From: Primula veris | Lineage: Eukaryota; Streptophyta; Magnoliopsida; Ericales; Primulaceae | DNA: 64,000 nt | Direction: 5' to 3' | Assembly (NCBI GenBank): GCA_963682055.1 | Contig: OY821740.1 | Coordinates: 30,830,795-30,894,794 of the forward strand | In this document: piece after piece, positions 1 through 11,172 of the stretch | Numbering within the stretch: the first letter of the stretch is position 1 | How the letters are laid out: the number at the start of each line of letters is the position of its first letter | The notes under the pieces: model-generated | Told to the model about the DNA's origin: nothing | Databases searched by the model: none | The model's input: the letters and a program-made list of their open reading frames with translations, nothing else | Made by a program: the position numbers and the translations under genes

Positions 1-147
1 AATTGTACTCGACATAGAAGATATTAATCAATTATACATTGCTGTATAGAGTACACTGACTTTCCAATATGGTTTAGCTATCCATTCATTCGCCCTACTT
101 ACTAGCCATTTTGGTTGAATGTGATAACTTTAGTCAATTTGATCAGG

Positions 148-405
148 GTATTTGAATTACTGCCCATTTGTTAAGTCCCAACTTATGATGCGTGCACCCT
201 TTTCTCTTTTTTCATGCGAGATGACTTTTGATACGATATATGCCGCTAGATAAATTTATAACGATTGATTTTGTCAGTATTTGAATTACTGCCCATTTGT
301 AAAGTCCCAACTTTTTATGTATGCACCCTTTTCTCTTTATTCCTTTGAGATGACTTTTTGAGTTGATATATGCTGCTGGATAAAATTATAACTATTTAAT
401 TTATC
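148..405. repeat. 129-bp tandem duplication in an LPCAT intron
   Basis: Two diverged direct copies (148-276 and 277-405) start with the same ~23 bases (GTATTTGAATTACTGCCC...) and share the block GCACCCTTTTCTCTTT. They lie in the intron that precedes the first visible acyltransferase exon. No coding content is seen in 1-422; it is intron sequence. Confidence 0.8.
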
Positions 406-422
406 TATTTTTGCCACAATAG

Positions 423-3400
423 GCGCTTTGATGGTGCTCGTCCTGAAAGTCATCTCATGTGCTATGAATTACAACGATGGGCTATTGAAAGAAGAAGCAA
501 TGAGCGAGGCACAAAAGAAGAACCATTTAGTTAAGATGCCCTCATTAATTGAATATATTGGCTTTTGTCTTTGCTGTGGAAGTCATTTCGCCGGACCGGT
601 TTTTGAAATGAAGGATTATCTTGAGTGGACTGAAGAAAAGGGGGTAGGTTTCTTTTTTCTTTAAATTTTCGGGTAAAATGAAAATGACTGCAAATACTAT
701 GGGTGTTTTGCAAATAATCCCCATGTATCTTTTACACTTGCAATAAAATCCCCTCATGACATCTAAATTTTGCAATCAAACCCATTCCCAACTTTAAAAT
801 AGCCTATGGCCCTATCAAGCACAGGTACTCCAAAAATGATCATGTACCGGGTATTGGTACTTGTGGATACAGGGTGGGTACTTATACATCTAAGAATAAT
901 GTCAATTAATTTGGATATATCACTCATTATTGATTTAGTATACCCATACACGGAATGGAATATTAGGGAGTGTGTTTTGAGTGTTTTGAGTTATTTTTTC
1001 TACTATTCTCTATTTTTTGAAGATAGTATAAAAATAGACTAACCGGCGTATCCATACCATGAAAATTTCAAAACTAATGTATTCCCATATTTGTACCATA
1101 CTCTACCCGTACCCTGTACCGATACTGGATCCTCATAGAAATTAGCATATCTCTACGTTCGGTTGTCCATGTTGCATACTTTTTTCTTTTCATACATGTA
1201 CTAAGCCAATATATACAAAATGAAATAGCGTTTTATGGAAAAGAAACCGCTTGGCAGTTTTATGGTAAAAAATTAAACTTTGAATACAGAAAGTTACGTT
1301 GTACCAAAAAAATGGTGTAAAAGTGGATTTTATTGCTTGTGGCGCTTAGATAATGAAAGGACACTTATAACTAAAAAAATATGCAAAACTAAAAAGAGAG
1401 TGCAAAGTTATGTTATTTTAAAAATGGGGTATGAGGGTTTATTTCAGAACTGCGGTAGTACATGGAGATCAATTGCAAGTATCAAAATTACTTGGATTAT
1501 TTGCAAACCACCTCACGGGGGTTATATGCAGTTTACCCTTGCCTTTTTTTTTTGTATTTGTTTTTCGTTAGCTGTACTGGGTTGAATGAAGGTTCAAATT
1601 TGATTATGGTTTTTTAAGCTTTGGGCACGCTCAACGAAAGGATTGTCACCATCATATTTCGGAGCAACTGTGAGAGCTCTTGTCCAAGCTGCTATATGTA
1701 TGGGACTATACGTGTATCTAGTGTCTCACTATCCTTTAACTATTTTCTCGGAACCGAAATACCAAGAATCGGGTTTCTTTAAGCGATTGAGTTATCAGTA
1801 CTTGGCCCCTTTTACAACACGGTGGAAGTATTATTTTATTTGGTCAATATCAGAAGCTGCTATTATTGTTTCTGGCCTGGGTTTTAGTGGCTGGACAGAT
1901 TCTTCTACGCCAAAACCGCGTTGGGATCGTGCGCAAAACGTTGATATATTAAAAGTGGAATTTGCAAAAACTGCAGCTCAGATACCAGTTGCATGGAACA
2001 TTCAAGTTGGCACCTGGCTGCGCCACTGTATGTTTTATTTTCTCCCATATTTGCAGCACGTTGTAATCTATATATATCTTTGTTATGTTTCCTATATTAT
2101 TTCAGCTCGTTCCAATTCTATGCATTTAAGTACTTCTTAGGTTTTCTAATTTTAATATTTCATGTAACCGAATTTAACAATTTTTAGCGGACAACTTCAA
2201 TATGATATAGCTTAGTTCATTACATTTGCATCTTTTACATTACATAATAAGGACCTTAGTAGTTGTTATCTTGGGAAAATTGATGTAGGAGTAAGAGTTG
2301 TTGGCTGGGAGAAAAAGTTTATATCTTGGGGAAATTGTTAATCTGATATGCATATCAGAATGTTGTACGAGTAGAAGTTTTTGGCTGGGATGATTTAAAC
2401 TTTGTAGTTAATGCATGGATGCTGAAATGCAGTTTACAATGTGAAGCTTTATTGTTCCATGTTGTGACTTGTGCAGATATAAATAATGAGTTAATGTTTT
2501 TCTTCAGATGTTTATGAGAGACTTGTTCAGAAGGGCAAGAAACCTGGTTTCCTTCAGTTGTTGTTAACCCAGACCGTCAGTGCTGTTTGGCATGTAAGTT
2601 TGTGTATATACAGAATAGCTTATTCTTTTTATTTAATGAAGTAATGGTTTGATATGGAATTTGTTGAGAACTTTAGGTTTTGCTTTATATGTCGTATTTC
2701 AGACGATATAGTTTAGCTGATAGTAGAAACGTTTTATCACGAACGACTTCCATGCATTTACCGAGTAAAAGATAATCTCACGGATTAGTAATGAATCTTA
2801 TATTCCCTTTGTCCCAAATTGATTGATAAGTAGTCTACTTTGGAATGTCCCATTTAAATAGTCGTTTCCCAAAATGGAAGGCTAATTTGTGATTAAGTTA
2901 TTTTCTGGTCCTTCAATTAAATATGTGTAAGAACAAATAGTCTTAGTTTGATATTTTTAAGGGTCTACTTGAACAATAAACCAGCTTAGTCATAACTTTC
3001 CCTTGAAAATTTTGGTTCCATTTAGGGATGGAGGGAGTATTTAAGTTGAGGGAAGAGGACCTTGATAGTTGAAAATACTTGAATTATAAGCAGTTGATGT
3101 AATTACAGTATATGATGGAAAGCTTGATTAGTTTTTCTCAATACTGGTGCTTTCTAAAAATTTAGTGTCTTTTTCGTTCACATTACCAATTTTAAAATTT
3201 GAATATAGGACCCCTCCTAGTCCTGGAGCTTAATTAATTGTATTTCTTATGATATTTTCTTCTTATTTCAGGGTTTGTATCCTGGATACATCATATTCTT
3301 TGTGCAGTCAGCCCTTATGATTGCCGGTTCAAAAGGTAAGAATTAAACCAACCCTGCATATTGTCTACTTCTAATTATTTGTTTAATCGTCGTTTTCAAT

Positions 3401-4114
3401 ATTTTGGTTGTTTATGCAGTTATTTATAGATGGCAGCAAGCCATGCCTCCTAAGATGGCTGCGCTGAAGACTTTTCTATCATTTGTTAACTTTGCTTACG
3501 CTGTCCTCGTTTTAAATTACTCCGCTGTTGGCTTTATGGTATTTCCTTCCACTCTTTTGCATTATCTTTTTTGCTAAGTTGTCTTCTCTCCCCCAGTAGG
3601 GAATAGAGACGACCATCGGACTATGTATTTAGTTTTCTTACAAGAAAAGGATTTGACTAAAGAGTGTTAAGGTTTTTTATCACCCTCTCTCTGTTTCTCT
3701 TAAAATAGAACAGTTTTACACAACTCCATTTTGAAAATAATGAAAAGGAGATTCTAATGACTCCTCGAAACTTAACACTCTCTTTTTCTAATTTAAAGTA
3801 ATTAGTGGAGCACAGGCGAGAATGTGTTGGTCCGCAAATAAGGCAGTCGATTTTGAATCCGTGTGATCTATCAATCATGTTTTTTCTAATAGTAAACTTA
3901 GATAACATTTCAGACCTAAATGCTTGTTAAATTATGCTTTCATACTCCTTACTTATTATAATTGTCTCTATAGGTATTGAGCCTTCGAGAGACGATTGCT
4001 GCATACAGGAGTGTGTACTATGTCGGAACCGTAGTCCCTATTGTTATGCTTGTCCTTGGCAATTTTATCAAACCACCAAGGCCTTCAAAATCTAAAGTTC
4101 AAAAAGAACAATAA
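423..4114 (+). CDS. LPCAT: Lysophospholipid acyltransferase (MBOAT family, LPCAT-like), 3' part of gene
   Basis: Six exons on the plus strand: 423-643, 1619-2027, 2508-2593, 3272-3335, 3420-3538 and 3974-4114 (stop TAA 4112-4114). All inferred introns are GT-AG and the joined frame stays open for 346 codons. The protein matches the C-terminal three quarters of plant membrane-bound O-acyltransferases of the LPCAT/LPLAT type. These are polytopic ER enzymes that transfer acyl groups from acyl-CoA to lysophosphatidylcholine and related lysolipids in the Lands cycle of membrane remodelling. Visible signatures are MPSLIEY, FCLCCGSHFAGP, YYFIWSISEA, WNIQVGTWLRH and VWHGLYPGY. The His of WHG is the invariant MBOAT catalytic histidine, and its codon ends exon 3 at the splice junction. 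The first exon enters in mid-codon (it supplies the last two bases of a Gly codon), so about 115 N-terminal residues lie upstream of the window. The C-terminus is Lys-rich. Family assignment is firm; substrate preference is inferred from homology. Confidence 0.93.
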
Positions 4115-7100
4115 TGAGGTAGAAACTATTTTCCTCGTTGGTTTAAGTAGTTTGAGTTAAACTGGCAATCAATGGATATCTTGCTAATTGCTGCAGGCTG
4201 GTCTTTTGTTTGCCTTTTAATTTCACCGTGCATTTGTGGATAACGTTGTTTGATTAGAAGCTTGAAGATTCAAGTTAAGCATGGCCATTATTGTTTCAAT
4301 TAGACCATACACGAAGGACTTGTTTGGTTGTAGTTTTCATTTGTTAAATCTCAAAGTATCTGCTATTATCTTATATAATTTGCAGTTTTATTGCTAAATC
4401 CTCTTCAAAGATAATTATTTTCCTGATCCAGGAAAGTGGAAGTTTTAATAAACCTTGCCTTTTATTACAAGTCCTGAACAAGCAAATAAACCTTGCCGCT
4501 TCCCACGAGGCTGGCTTATTTTGCTTAAAGCTGCAGCTAAACAAGTCCCAACGAAATTTCATTTGTTGGGCAGTTGTAGTCTGTAGATCATATATCATAG
4601 ACTCCATCAGACTTACCATATGTGACCCATGTTACAGCGACCCAAACATAAGAAAAATCTTTTAAGCGTTTTGATAATCATAATCTTGTTCTTCTATATC
4701 TGTTTTTTTTTTTTTACTGAATCAAGCTCAATGAAATTGGAGAACAAGTTATTTAAATTTTCAGGGATGGAAGTGATTTATACTTGTGAACTTTTCTCTA
4801 GCTTTCTTCAATACAACAAGGGTTTTCGTCCTCTCTGTGTACTGATTATTACTTACAAACCTTGAGGAACAATCTGTGCAAATCCATTTTATATAAAGTG
4901 CTTCTAAAGTGAGATTAGTCAATTAAACAAGGTTTTGGTCCAAAGCCCAAAAAAACCCGGTTGTAACTCATGATTGATGAGTTTAGATTGCATGTTGATA
5001 TCGTTGCAGCTAGGTATAGGATCTCAGGATTTGGAGAAGAAATAATAAAAGTAGAAGTTTATGGGTATCCAGTTATTGCAAAGGAAATTTCCCTGCAGGT
5101 TGTATTCCAATAAATAAAGAAGTACCAATCAAATAATCTTGAAGAATTAAAAAAAAATTATATAGATATAAACTAACTACATAGGCCTCCAATTTATTCC
5201 TTTATCTGCATCTATAATTGTTAAGATCACTAGCAAGGAGCCTGGTTAAGGCCCAGGTTTTTTTTATTAAAAAACTTAAATTAATTATTTCCAAAAGTTT
5301 TATAAAATAAAATTTGGGTATTAATAGTACATCATATAATTCTATGCATAGTAAATAGAATTTAAAATAAGATTGCAAGGAATAGTGTGTAATTTATGCA
5401 ATCCACATCTATATAATAATCACTTGCATAGTTAGATAAATTAATTTCTGGATAAAATTTGTAATGCGAAGAAGAAATGATAAACATTTAACATGTCAAA
5501 ACCCAACTACAATAAGTGCAATTCTTAAAACTTTGAACAAGTGCAATGCTTAAAACTTTGTATACAAAATAGTTAAAACTAAAACTTTACCATTAATGTA
5601 AAATTTACCAAAGATCAAGCACCTCTTAGTCGAGGCTTTTACTCTCTTTTTATGCTACCTTTTGAATGTATTATGCGATTTCCTGATACTCGGCAAGGTT
5701 CACTAAAATGATCATGAAGTCGTGGAAACTTGATACGTAATGGCATTGTTTGGTTTATCACTACTTTCACTTTTTTTTTTAAGTAAGTAAAAATATTTGT
5801 TTGGCAACAAAAAAAAAAAAAGCATACTTCAAAAAGTCCATTATAAGTATACTTTTTATAAGTATGAGTTGAGATACTTATTGCATGAAAAAGAGTACTT
5901 TTTTTAAAATGTATACTATTATTAACCACTTTTCACCACTCCAAATACAAATAATATACTTTTTTCACTTTTTACCAAACACACACATATATATAAACCT
6001 CTTATAAGTATACTTTTTGGTATACGTTACAAAAAGTATAGGTTGGCACGAGTATGGGGTTCTTTTAGCATGTAGTTATGAGAAAACATTACTTGAAATA
6101 TAAAAACTATAATAGTACAATAATGGGGTCTTTTATGTAGGTTAAGGAACAACATTACTTGAATAAAACTATAAGGATCATGAAGTAATTTAGGTTATGT
6201 TTGGTAACAAATTTTTTGTTTCAAAATCATATTTTAAAATTCTGTTTTGAAAATCCACTCAAAAGATATATTTTAAAATTCTTGAATTTTTAGATTTTTC
6301 ACGATATTTTCAAAAGCTGAATAATCTGACTTACCAAACATTTATAGATTTTTAAAATATAAAATCTAAAAATTTACTAAAAAAATATGTCGCCAAACAT
6401 ACCCCTACAAAATCTTACTATAATAGTACTTTATTGAGGTTTAACAAATGGCAAGCAGGTTGCTCAGTAGGTAAAGAGTACTATAAAGAACAAAAATATT
6501 TAAAAGAGCGAAGAATGAAGCAGGCATCAGCCAAGCAGGCACCTCTTGATCACCAATGCAACTTTTTCATTAATTAGAATTAGAAGATATGGATGATACG
6601 TCTGGACATATAAAGAAATTAAGGGCGACCCAACGCTAATGTCAGTATCGTCTCCAGTATTTTAAAGTACCAAATCGAACTTAAAGAATGTGGCATTCTA
6701 AAAACTTTTTTTTTTGTTTTTTTTTAAAATAACCGAATTTACTAAACGCAATATTGTTAAACAGGATTTTCTTTTCTTTTTTTGAAATATTAAGTTGATT
6801 GAATAAGCAACTAATATTAGACAGTAATAATCTTGCATGGTAAGTCTAGAAAATATGAGACTATTACAAAAAAACATTTTACGCTTAAAAATAGAAAAAC
6901 AAGTTAAGTAAAATCTCTATATATGTACATGTGGACAGTGGTGTGGATGTGCAAATAATATGAAATTAACGGCGAGTTTAATTAAAAAAATTAAAAAGAA
7001 AAACAAAATTATAGATTTTGCTTTGAAATAAATTTTTATTTGTTTTTGTGGAATTATATTTATTACTTCAAGTTTACTAGAATGACACGATTAGAGCACA

Positions 7101-7749
7101 ATTTATACCTAAGAGCAATGAAATTTATTTTTGACAAGCTACTATTTTTATCTACTAAATCTTATAAGTTTGGTTTTACATTCTAGATAGTAACTAACAC
7201 AATGATCCTTATGTATATATATATTTAAAAGTAACAGGCATAACTAAGTAATTTTGTCAAAGTTGAGGCATCTTTTAAAAGGGAGGCCCAAATCAAATGT
7301 CTTGTCATACATGCCTAAGGCCAGTTAGACTTGGGGGACTTGTACAACACTTGATACACATATTTTTTAGGCAACCTTAAACGGCTCAACACAAATATTT
7401 ATAAATTATTATATATATTTAAAACCAAAGTTATATCAAAATCAAATGAAGTGGGTAGTCTATTGGTTGGGTTTACTTTTACTATTTTGATAATTTATCG
7501 CATTGGTTCGAAGTTCAAAATTGTTTCCTAACATTTTTATACCATGTGTTCTTTGTTTTTGCCCTCTTAAATGAGCAACCAAAAAATTAAGTTTTGGGTA
7601 ATTATAAATACCGGGCCGCCAAGTAATTACATAATTTACTGTTTAACGGAAAATATAGAATCTCCCCATACTTTAAAAAAAAAAATAATAATAATAAAAT
7701 GTATCACCCCTTACAATAAGTGTTTTAGGGATGGTAAATGGCGAGTGAA
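4115..7749. other. AT-rich intergenic region downstream of LPCAT
   Basis: This holds the 3' untranslated part of the acyltransferase gene (extent unknown) and then AT-rich sequence without a convincing gene. The short ORFs here lack splice, domain or codon signals. Around 5755-6050 is an AT-rich block with repeated AGTATACTTTTT-like words and 'TTTGGTTT/ACCAAAC' ends, probably a decayed MITE. One better defined small element is listed separately. Confidence 0.6.
6193..6405. mobile_element. Small MITE-like element (213 bp)
   Basis: The left end reads GGTTATGTTTGGTAACA and the right end, reverse-complemented, reads GGGGTATGTTTGGCGACA. They form imperfect terminal inverted repeats, flanked on both sides by TA. 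The interior is AT-rich and non-coding with further internal complementarity. Superfamily is uncertain; the short duplication does not distinguish mariner-like from other origins. Confidence 0.5.
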
Positions 7750-7838
7750 TGTCGGTATCCCCTTATCCGGACACATATCACTCCCAAAACAGTATGTTCG
7801 GGCGTCTGTCAAGTCATGATCAACGCGCTATCCCGGAC
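7750..7838. mobile_element. Left part of an older LTR fragment split by the MULE
   Basis: This GC-richer sequence runs up to ATCCCGGAC at 7830-7838 and continues, after the MULE, at 14227. Rejoined across the duplicated 9 bp, the two parts form one continuous sequence. Its right part has LTR-like promoter features. The outer boundary at about 7750 (TGTCGG) is a guess; no matching target duplication was found. Confidence 0.45.
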
Positions 7839-8069
7839 GAGTTTTTTGCCAAAATGGTACAGTGGCAACCCAAAAATCCCAGAATGGGCTACCTTTCTGT
7901 AATATTCCCAAAATGGTCTACTTTCGAAAAACGACCGATCGAAATGATAAAAACGACCGGTCGTTTTTATCATGAACTCTCTGAAACAATTTGGACAAAA
8001 AACGATCGGTCGTTTTGTCCAATTCAATCGGTCGTTCTGTACATTTCGATCGGTCGTTTTTATTGTGAA
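7839..8069 (+). repeat. MULE left terminal inverted repeat
   Basis: About 231 bp pair with the right terminus (13970-14226). Mismatches are few, plus one internal gap of about 25 bp that removes one CGATCGGTCG unit relative to the right end. The outermost bases are immediately preceded by the target duplication. Confidence 0.9.
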
Positions 8070-8232
8070 CTCACTAGAAGAAATCATACCTAAAACGATC
8101 GGTCGTTTCTGAAAAACGATCGGTCGTTTTTCTTGTGAACTCTCTGGAAGAAATTTGTATTTATTAGATCTATCGTTTATTAAGAACGATCGGTCGTCTG
8201 TGGAAAAACGATCGGTCGTTTTTCACAGTCGA
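7931..8232. repeat. Array of CGATCGGTCG near-palindromes, left cluster
   Basis: A motif of the form AACGATCGGTCGTT (or its complement AACGACCGATCGTT) recurs roughly every 20-40 bp. The spacers often end in variants of CTCTCTGGAACAATTT. The core contains three CpG sites and the palindrome CGATCG. The cluster starts in the terminal inverted repeat and continues inwards. It is followed by GCACTTTTCGACACTGATTT at 8273. Confidence 0.9.
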
Positions 8233-8639
8233 CCGATCGACTGTAAACAATTTACAGAACAAAGAATTTTTGGCACTTTTCGACACTGATTTGGCAAAAA
8301 ATATATAAAGACATGATCCCTTTTTGAACATGATCCCTTAAAAAATGATGTTGTAAATTAATATGTTTAGTACATCGGATTTTCCGGAAGATTTATATCA
8401 CAAGTATTATCACATAAAATGATGTCGTAAATTAATATGTTTAGTACAAGATATGTAGGTGACGTTTTACTAAACATCCGATTTAAAACAAGTAAATGTA
8501 ACAACATCCGATTTAAAACGAAGTTAAACAAACCTAAACGATTAAGGAAAATGAACGATCAAATGCAAGCGAAAAATTGGCCATAGTTTTGCCTAAAAAC
8601 GGTCAATCGCCACAAATGAAAAACAACACAAATAACCCA

Positions 8640-9065
8640 ATCAACTATAGATATATATACGCACAAGTTATAATAACATCAAAATCGCATTTCTAGAATT
8701 ATAAATACGCAATCTCACAACGTCATACAATTTAACACGTAATGATAAATAGCAACATAAAAAAGATTCATAACATAAATGCAAAGCGTTTGCTACTTAT
8801 TACATCAAAAACAACGTAGTTCGAAAGAAAATGAAAAACAAAGGAAATACAACGCAAAATAAAAGAGGGTATTTGTCCCCCTTTAACATCATTAAAAACA
8901 TACTATAAGTGCACAAACTCACAACGCATAAGCAACATAATAATGATTCATCAAATAAAGCGTTTGCTACTTATTACATCAAAAACCAACGTTGTTCGAA
9001 ATCGAAAGAAATGAGAAATACAACGCAAAAATAAAAGAGAGGGTATTTCTCCCCCTTTGACATCA
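8640..9065. repeat. Direct duplication in the 3' region of the second MULE gene
   Basis: Two direct copies, about 180 bp apart, share the word AAGCGTTTGCTACTTATTAC followed by TCGAAA- and ACAACGCAAAATAAAAGAG-type stretches. Each ends in a TCCCCCTTT(A/G)ACATCAT sequence at about 8876 and 9051. They lie just downstream of the minus-strand stop at 9094. A smaller repeat (ATGATG/CGTAAATTAATATGTTTAGT) occurs at about 8345 and 8430. Confidence 0.75.
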
Positions 9066-9093
9066 TCAAAAAAAAAAAAAAAACGATATCCGC

Positions 9094-10415
9094 CTAGTCG
9101 CGATGGGAGGTCGCATCATCCTCTTCGTCTTCGTTGTCGTCTGGGGGCCCGGCAAGGTCGGGAAAATAGCCGTGGAATTGCGCCCTTTGCTCGGCGCTTT
9201 CGCGATCTAGTTGGTCGAGCTCTTCTTGTCCCAGTTGCAAGAAACGAAACATCCGACGAGTCATTTGTGCATTCCGATATTGGTTGATGAAGAGATCATC
9301 GTAGAACTTATCGGAACGCGGGACACAAGAGGAAGATCCCATGGGAGCTTTTCCTTGACGTCGAGAGGAGGAAGGGATATTGGTGGGGGGATGGAATCGG
9401 AGGAGATAGCTACGTCCTCATGAGAAGCTCGCGGTGTTGGCTTAGGGCCGACATACTCTTCCTCTTCGGGGCTAAGAGGGGTATAGTCGGGGCCGGACAC
9501 CCGCTTACCGGACCAAGTTATAGACTTGTCGGTATTATGGAATTTTATGGACATTTGGGAAAGATAGGAAGTGTCCCAAATATGTTTGTCCTTGTTTTTG
9601 AACAACGTTCCACCGGGAACGAGATTGAGATCCTTTAAGATGGCCGAAATCAAGGCACCGTAAGGTAGCCCATTCTTGGATTTCGTTTTTAACGAATCCA
9701 TCTTAAAGAGAATGAGTGTCGCGAAGTCAAGTTTGACTCGGCGATGGATGCACCCAAGAAGGAAGATGTACTCATTAGTAACATCCGTGAAGTTGGAGGT
9801 ATGAGGGAGAACTATGTGAGAGAGGATGTGGTAGGCTAGTTTGTTGCGAAAGAGAAGGCCATGGGCTTTGTTGGAGCGATTATTATGGTCGGGATGAAAA
9901 ATTTCATCTTTGAGATCGTTGAAGTTATCGATCCCGAGAGTCTCACAAAGTTCATCACTAGACTCATGGACACCGGCGCTATCTAGCCGTAAGGTATTTC
10001 GTAAACGGTCTATACCGTAGACGAAGGGTTGTCCGTTAAACGATGAACGCAAGCGAAGTGCGTCATCATGATCCCTATTAAGCACTAGGTGATGGTAGAA
10101 TTCGTAAACGTTTTCTTTGTAAAATGGCTCTTTGAGAGTAAGAATAGTATCGAGTTTGTAAAAGCTTAAATCTATCATAAGAGCGGGAAATCGTTCACGG
10201 AATAGAGGCATGTCGAGTGTGAAGTTAGACAATATACCTCGTTTTTCCATCGAAGGAGGATAGAGAGGAGGAAGAGGGCCGGAAGAGGCACCGGGAGCGG
10301 AGGAGGAGCCGGTGCGCCGAGCGCGAGGAATAGCCGGACGGCGAGGGGGCGGAGCCACGATCTCGTCCTCATGTTCATCGGCGAGGTTGAGTGAGGCTCT
10401 CTTAGTACGAACCAT
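9094..10415 (-). pseudogene. Putative plant transposon protein gene in MULE, one frameshift
   Basis: ATG at 10413-10415 opens a minus-strand frame of about 380 codons beginning MVRTKRASLNLADEHEDE. A basic, Pro/Ser-rich N-terminus is followed by a globular region whose motif series (YEFYHHL, IVLPHTSNFTDVT, FLLGCIHRRVKL, GLPYGALISAIL) resembles the 'putative plant transposon protein' domain common in plant genomes. Its biochemical role is unknown. The frame runs out at 9261, but another frame open to 9094 holds a plausible acidic, Gln/Glu-rich C-terminus (DKFYDDLFINQYRNAQ onward). The switch most likely lies in a run of six G at 9385-9390, pointing to a one-base slip. If there is no slip, the protein simply ends at 9261. 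The start is chosen because the upstream extension runs into the motif array. Confidence 0.72.
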
Positions 10416-10560
10416 TTTTGATTGATTTTGGATAAAAAATTGGGATTTTTGGGTGATTTGGAGAAGGAGGGGGCGAATTTTTATAAGAGAGAGAGAGAGT
10501 AGTTTGGGAATGTGTAACGAAATTAGGGTTTTGAAACATGCTATAACACTGAGAAACAGA

Positions 10561-10870
10561 AAAACGATCGATCGTTTTTTGTTTCGATCGGTCGTTTTGG
10601 AACGAAAATGTTCCAGTGAGTACACCAAAAAAACGATCGGTCGTTTAGTTTGGAACGATCGGTCGTCTGTTTAAAAACGATCGGTCGTTTTTAAAGACGA
10701 TCGGTCGACTGTAAATAGGTTACATAATTGCTTTTGAAACAATTAAATGGCTGAAATACAGAAAAACGATCGGTCGTTTTCGGAATCGATCGGTCGTTTT
10801 TGGACAAAATTCTTCCAGTGAGCACATTTAAAAAACGATCGGTCGTTTTTGGAATTATGATCGGTCGTTT
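10561..10870. repeat. Array of CGATCGGTCG near-palindromes, central cluster
   Basis: The motif is the same as at the MULE ends but lies between the two MULE genes. On the minus strand it is upstream of the second gene and downstream of the transposase. It is followed by GCACTTTTCGACACTGATTT (10871) and a TATATAAA stretch, the same junction that follows the left cluster at 8273. It therefore looks like a second, internal copy of the element's left end. Confidence 0.88.
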
Positions 10871-11172
10871 GCACTTTTCGACACTGATTTGGCAAGAAAA
10901 ATATATAAAAATACTAAATTATATATAAAAGCAATCAAATATATATATTCATATTAATTGCACTTATTTATTTATGTTGTTCATTCTACTTTTTATGTTA
11001 ATTGCACTTATTTATTTACTCTCATACTTAACAAACCAGTTTATCTTCTCAAAAAACAGTATGAAAAAACACTGAGAATAAATATAGATATTTCATCTTA
11101 AAAAAGACAATTACAAGCGGAAAATTAAAATAGTACAAGATACATATTGTCTCGTTTAAGCTACAGCTAAAA

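Noticed and set aside
1280..1585. 101-codon ORF in the LPCAT intron
   Set aside because: It lies between well-supported exons of the acyltransferase and matches nothing.
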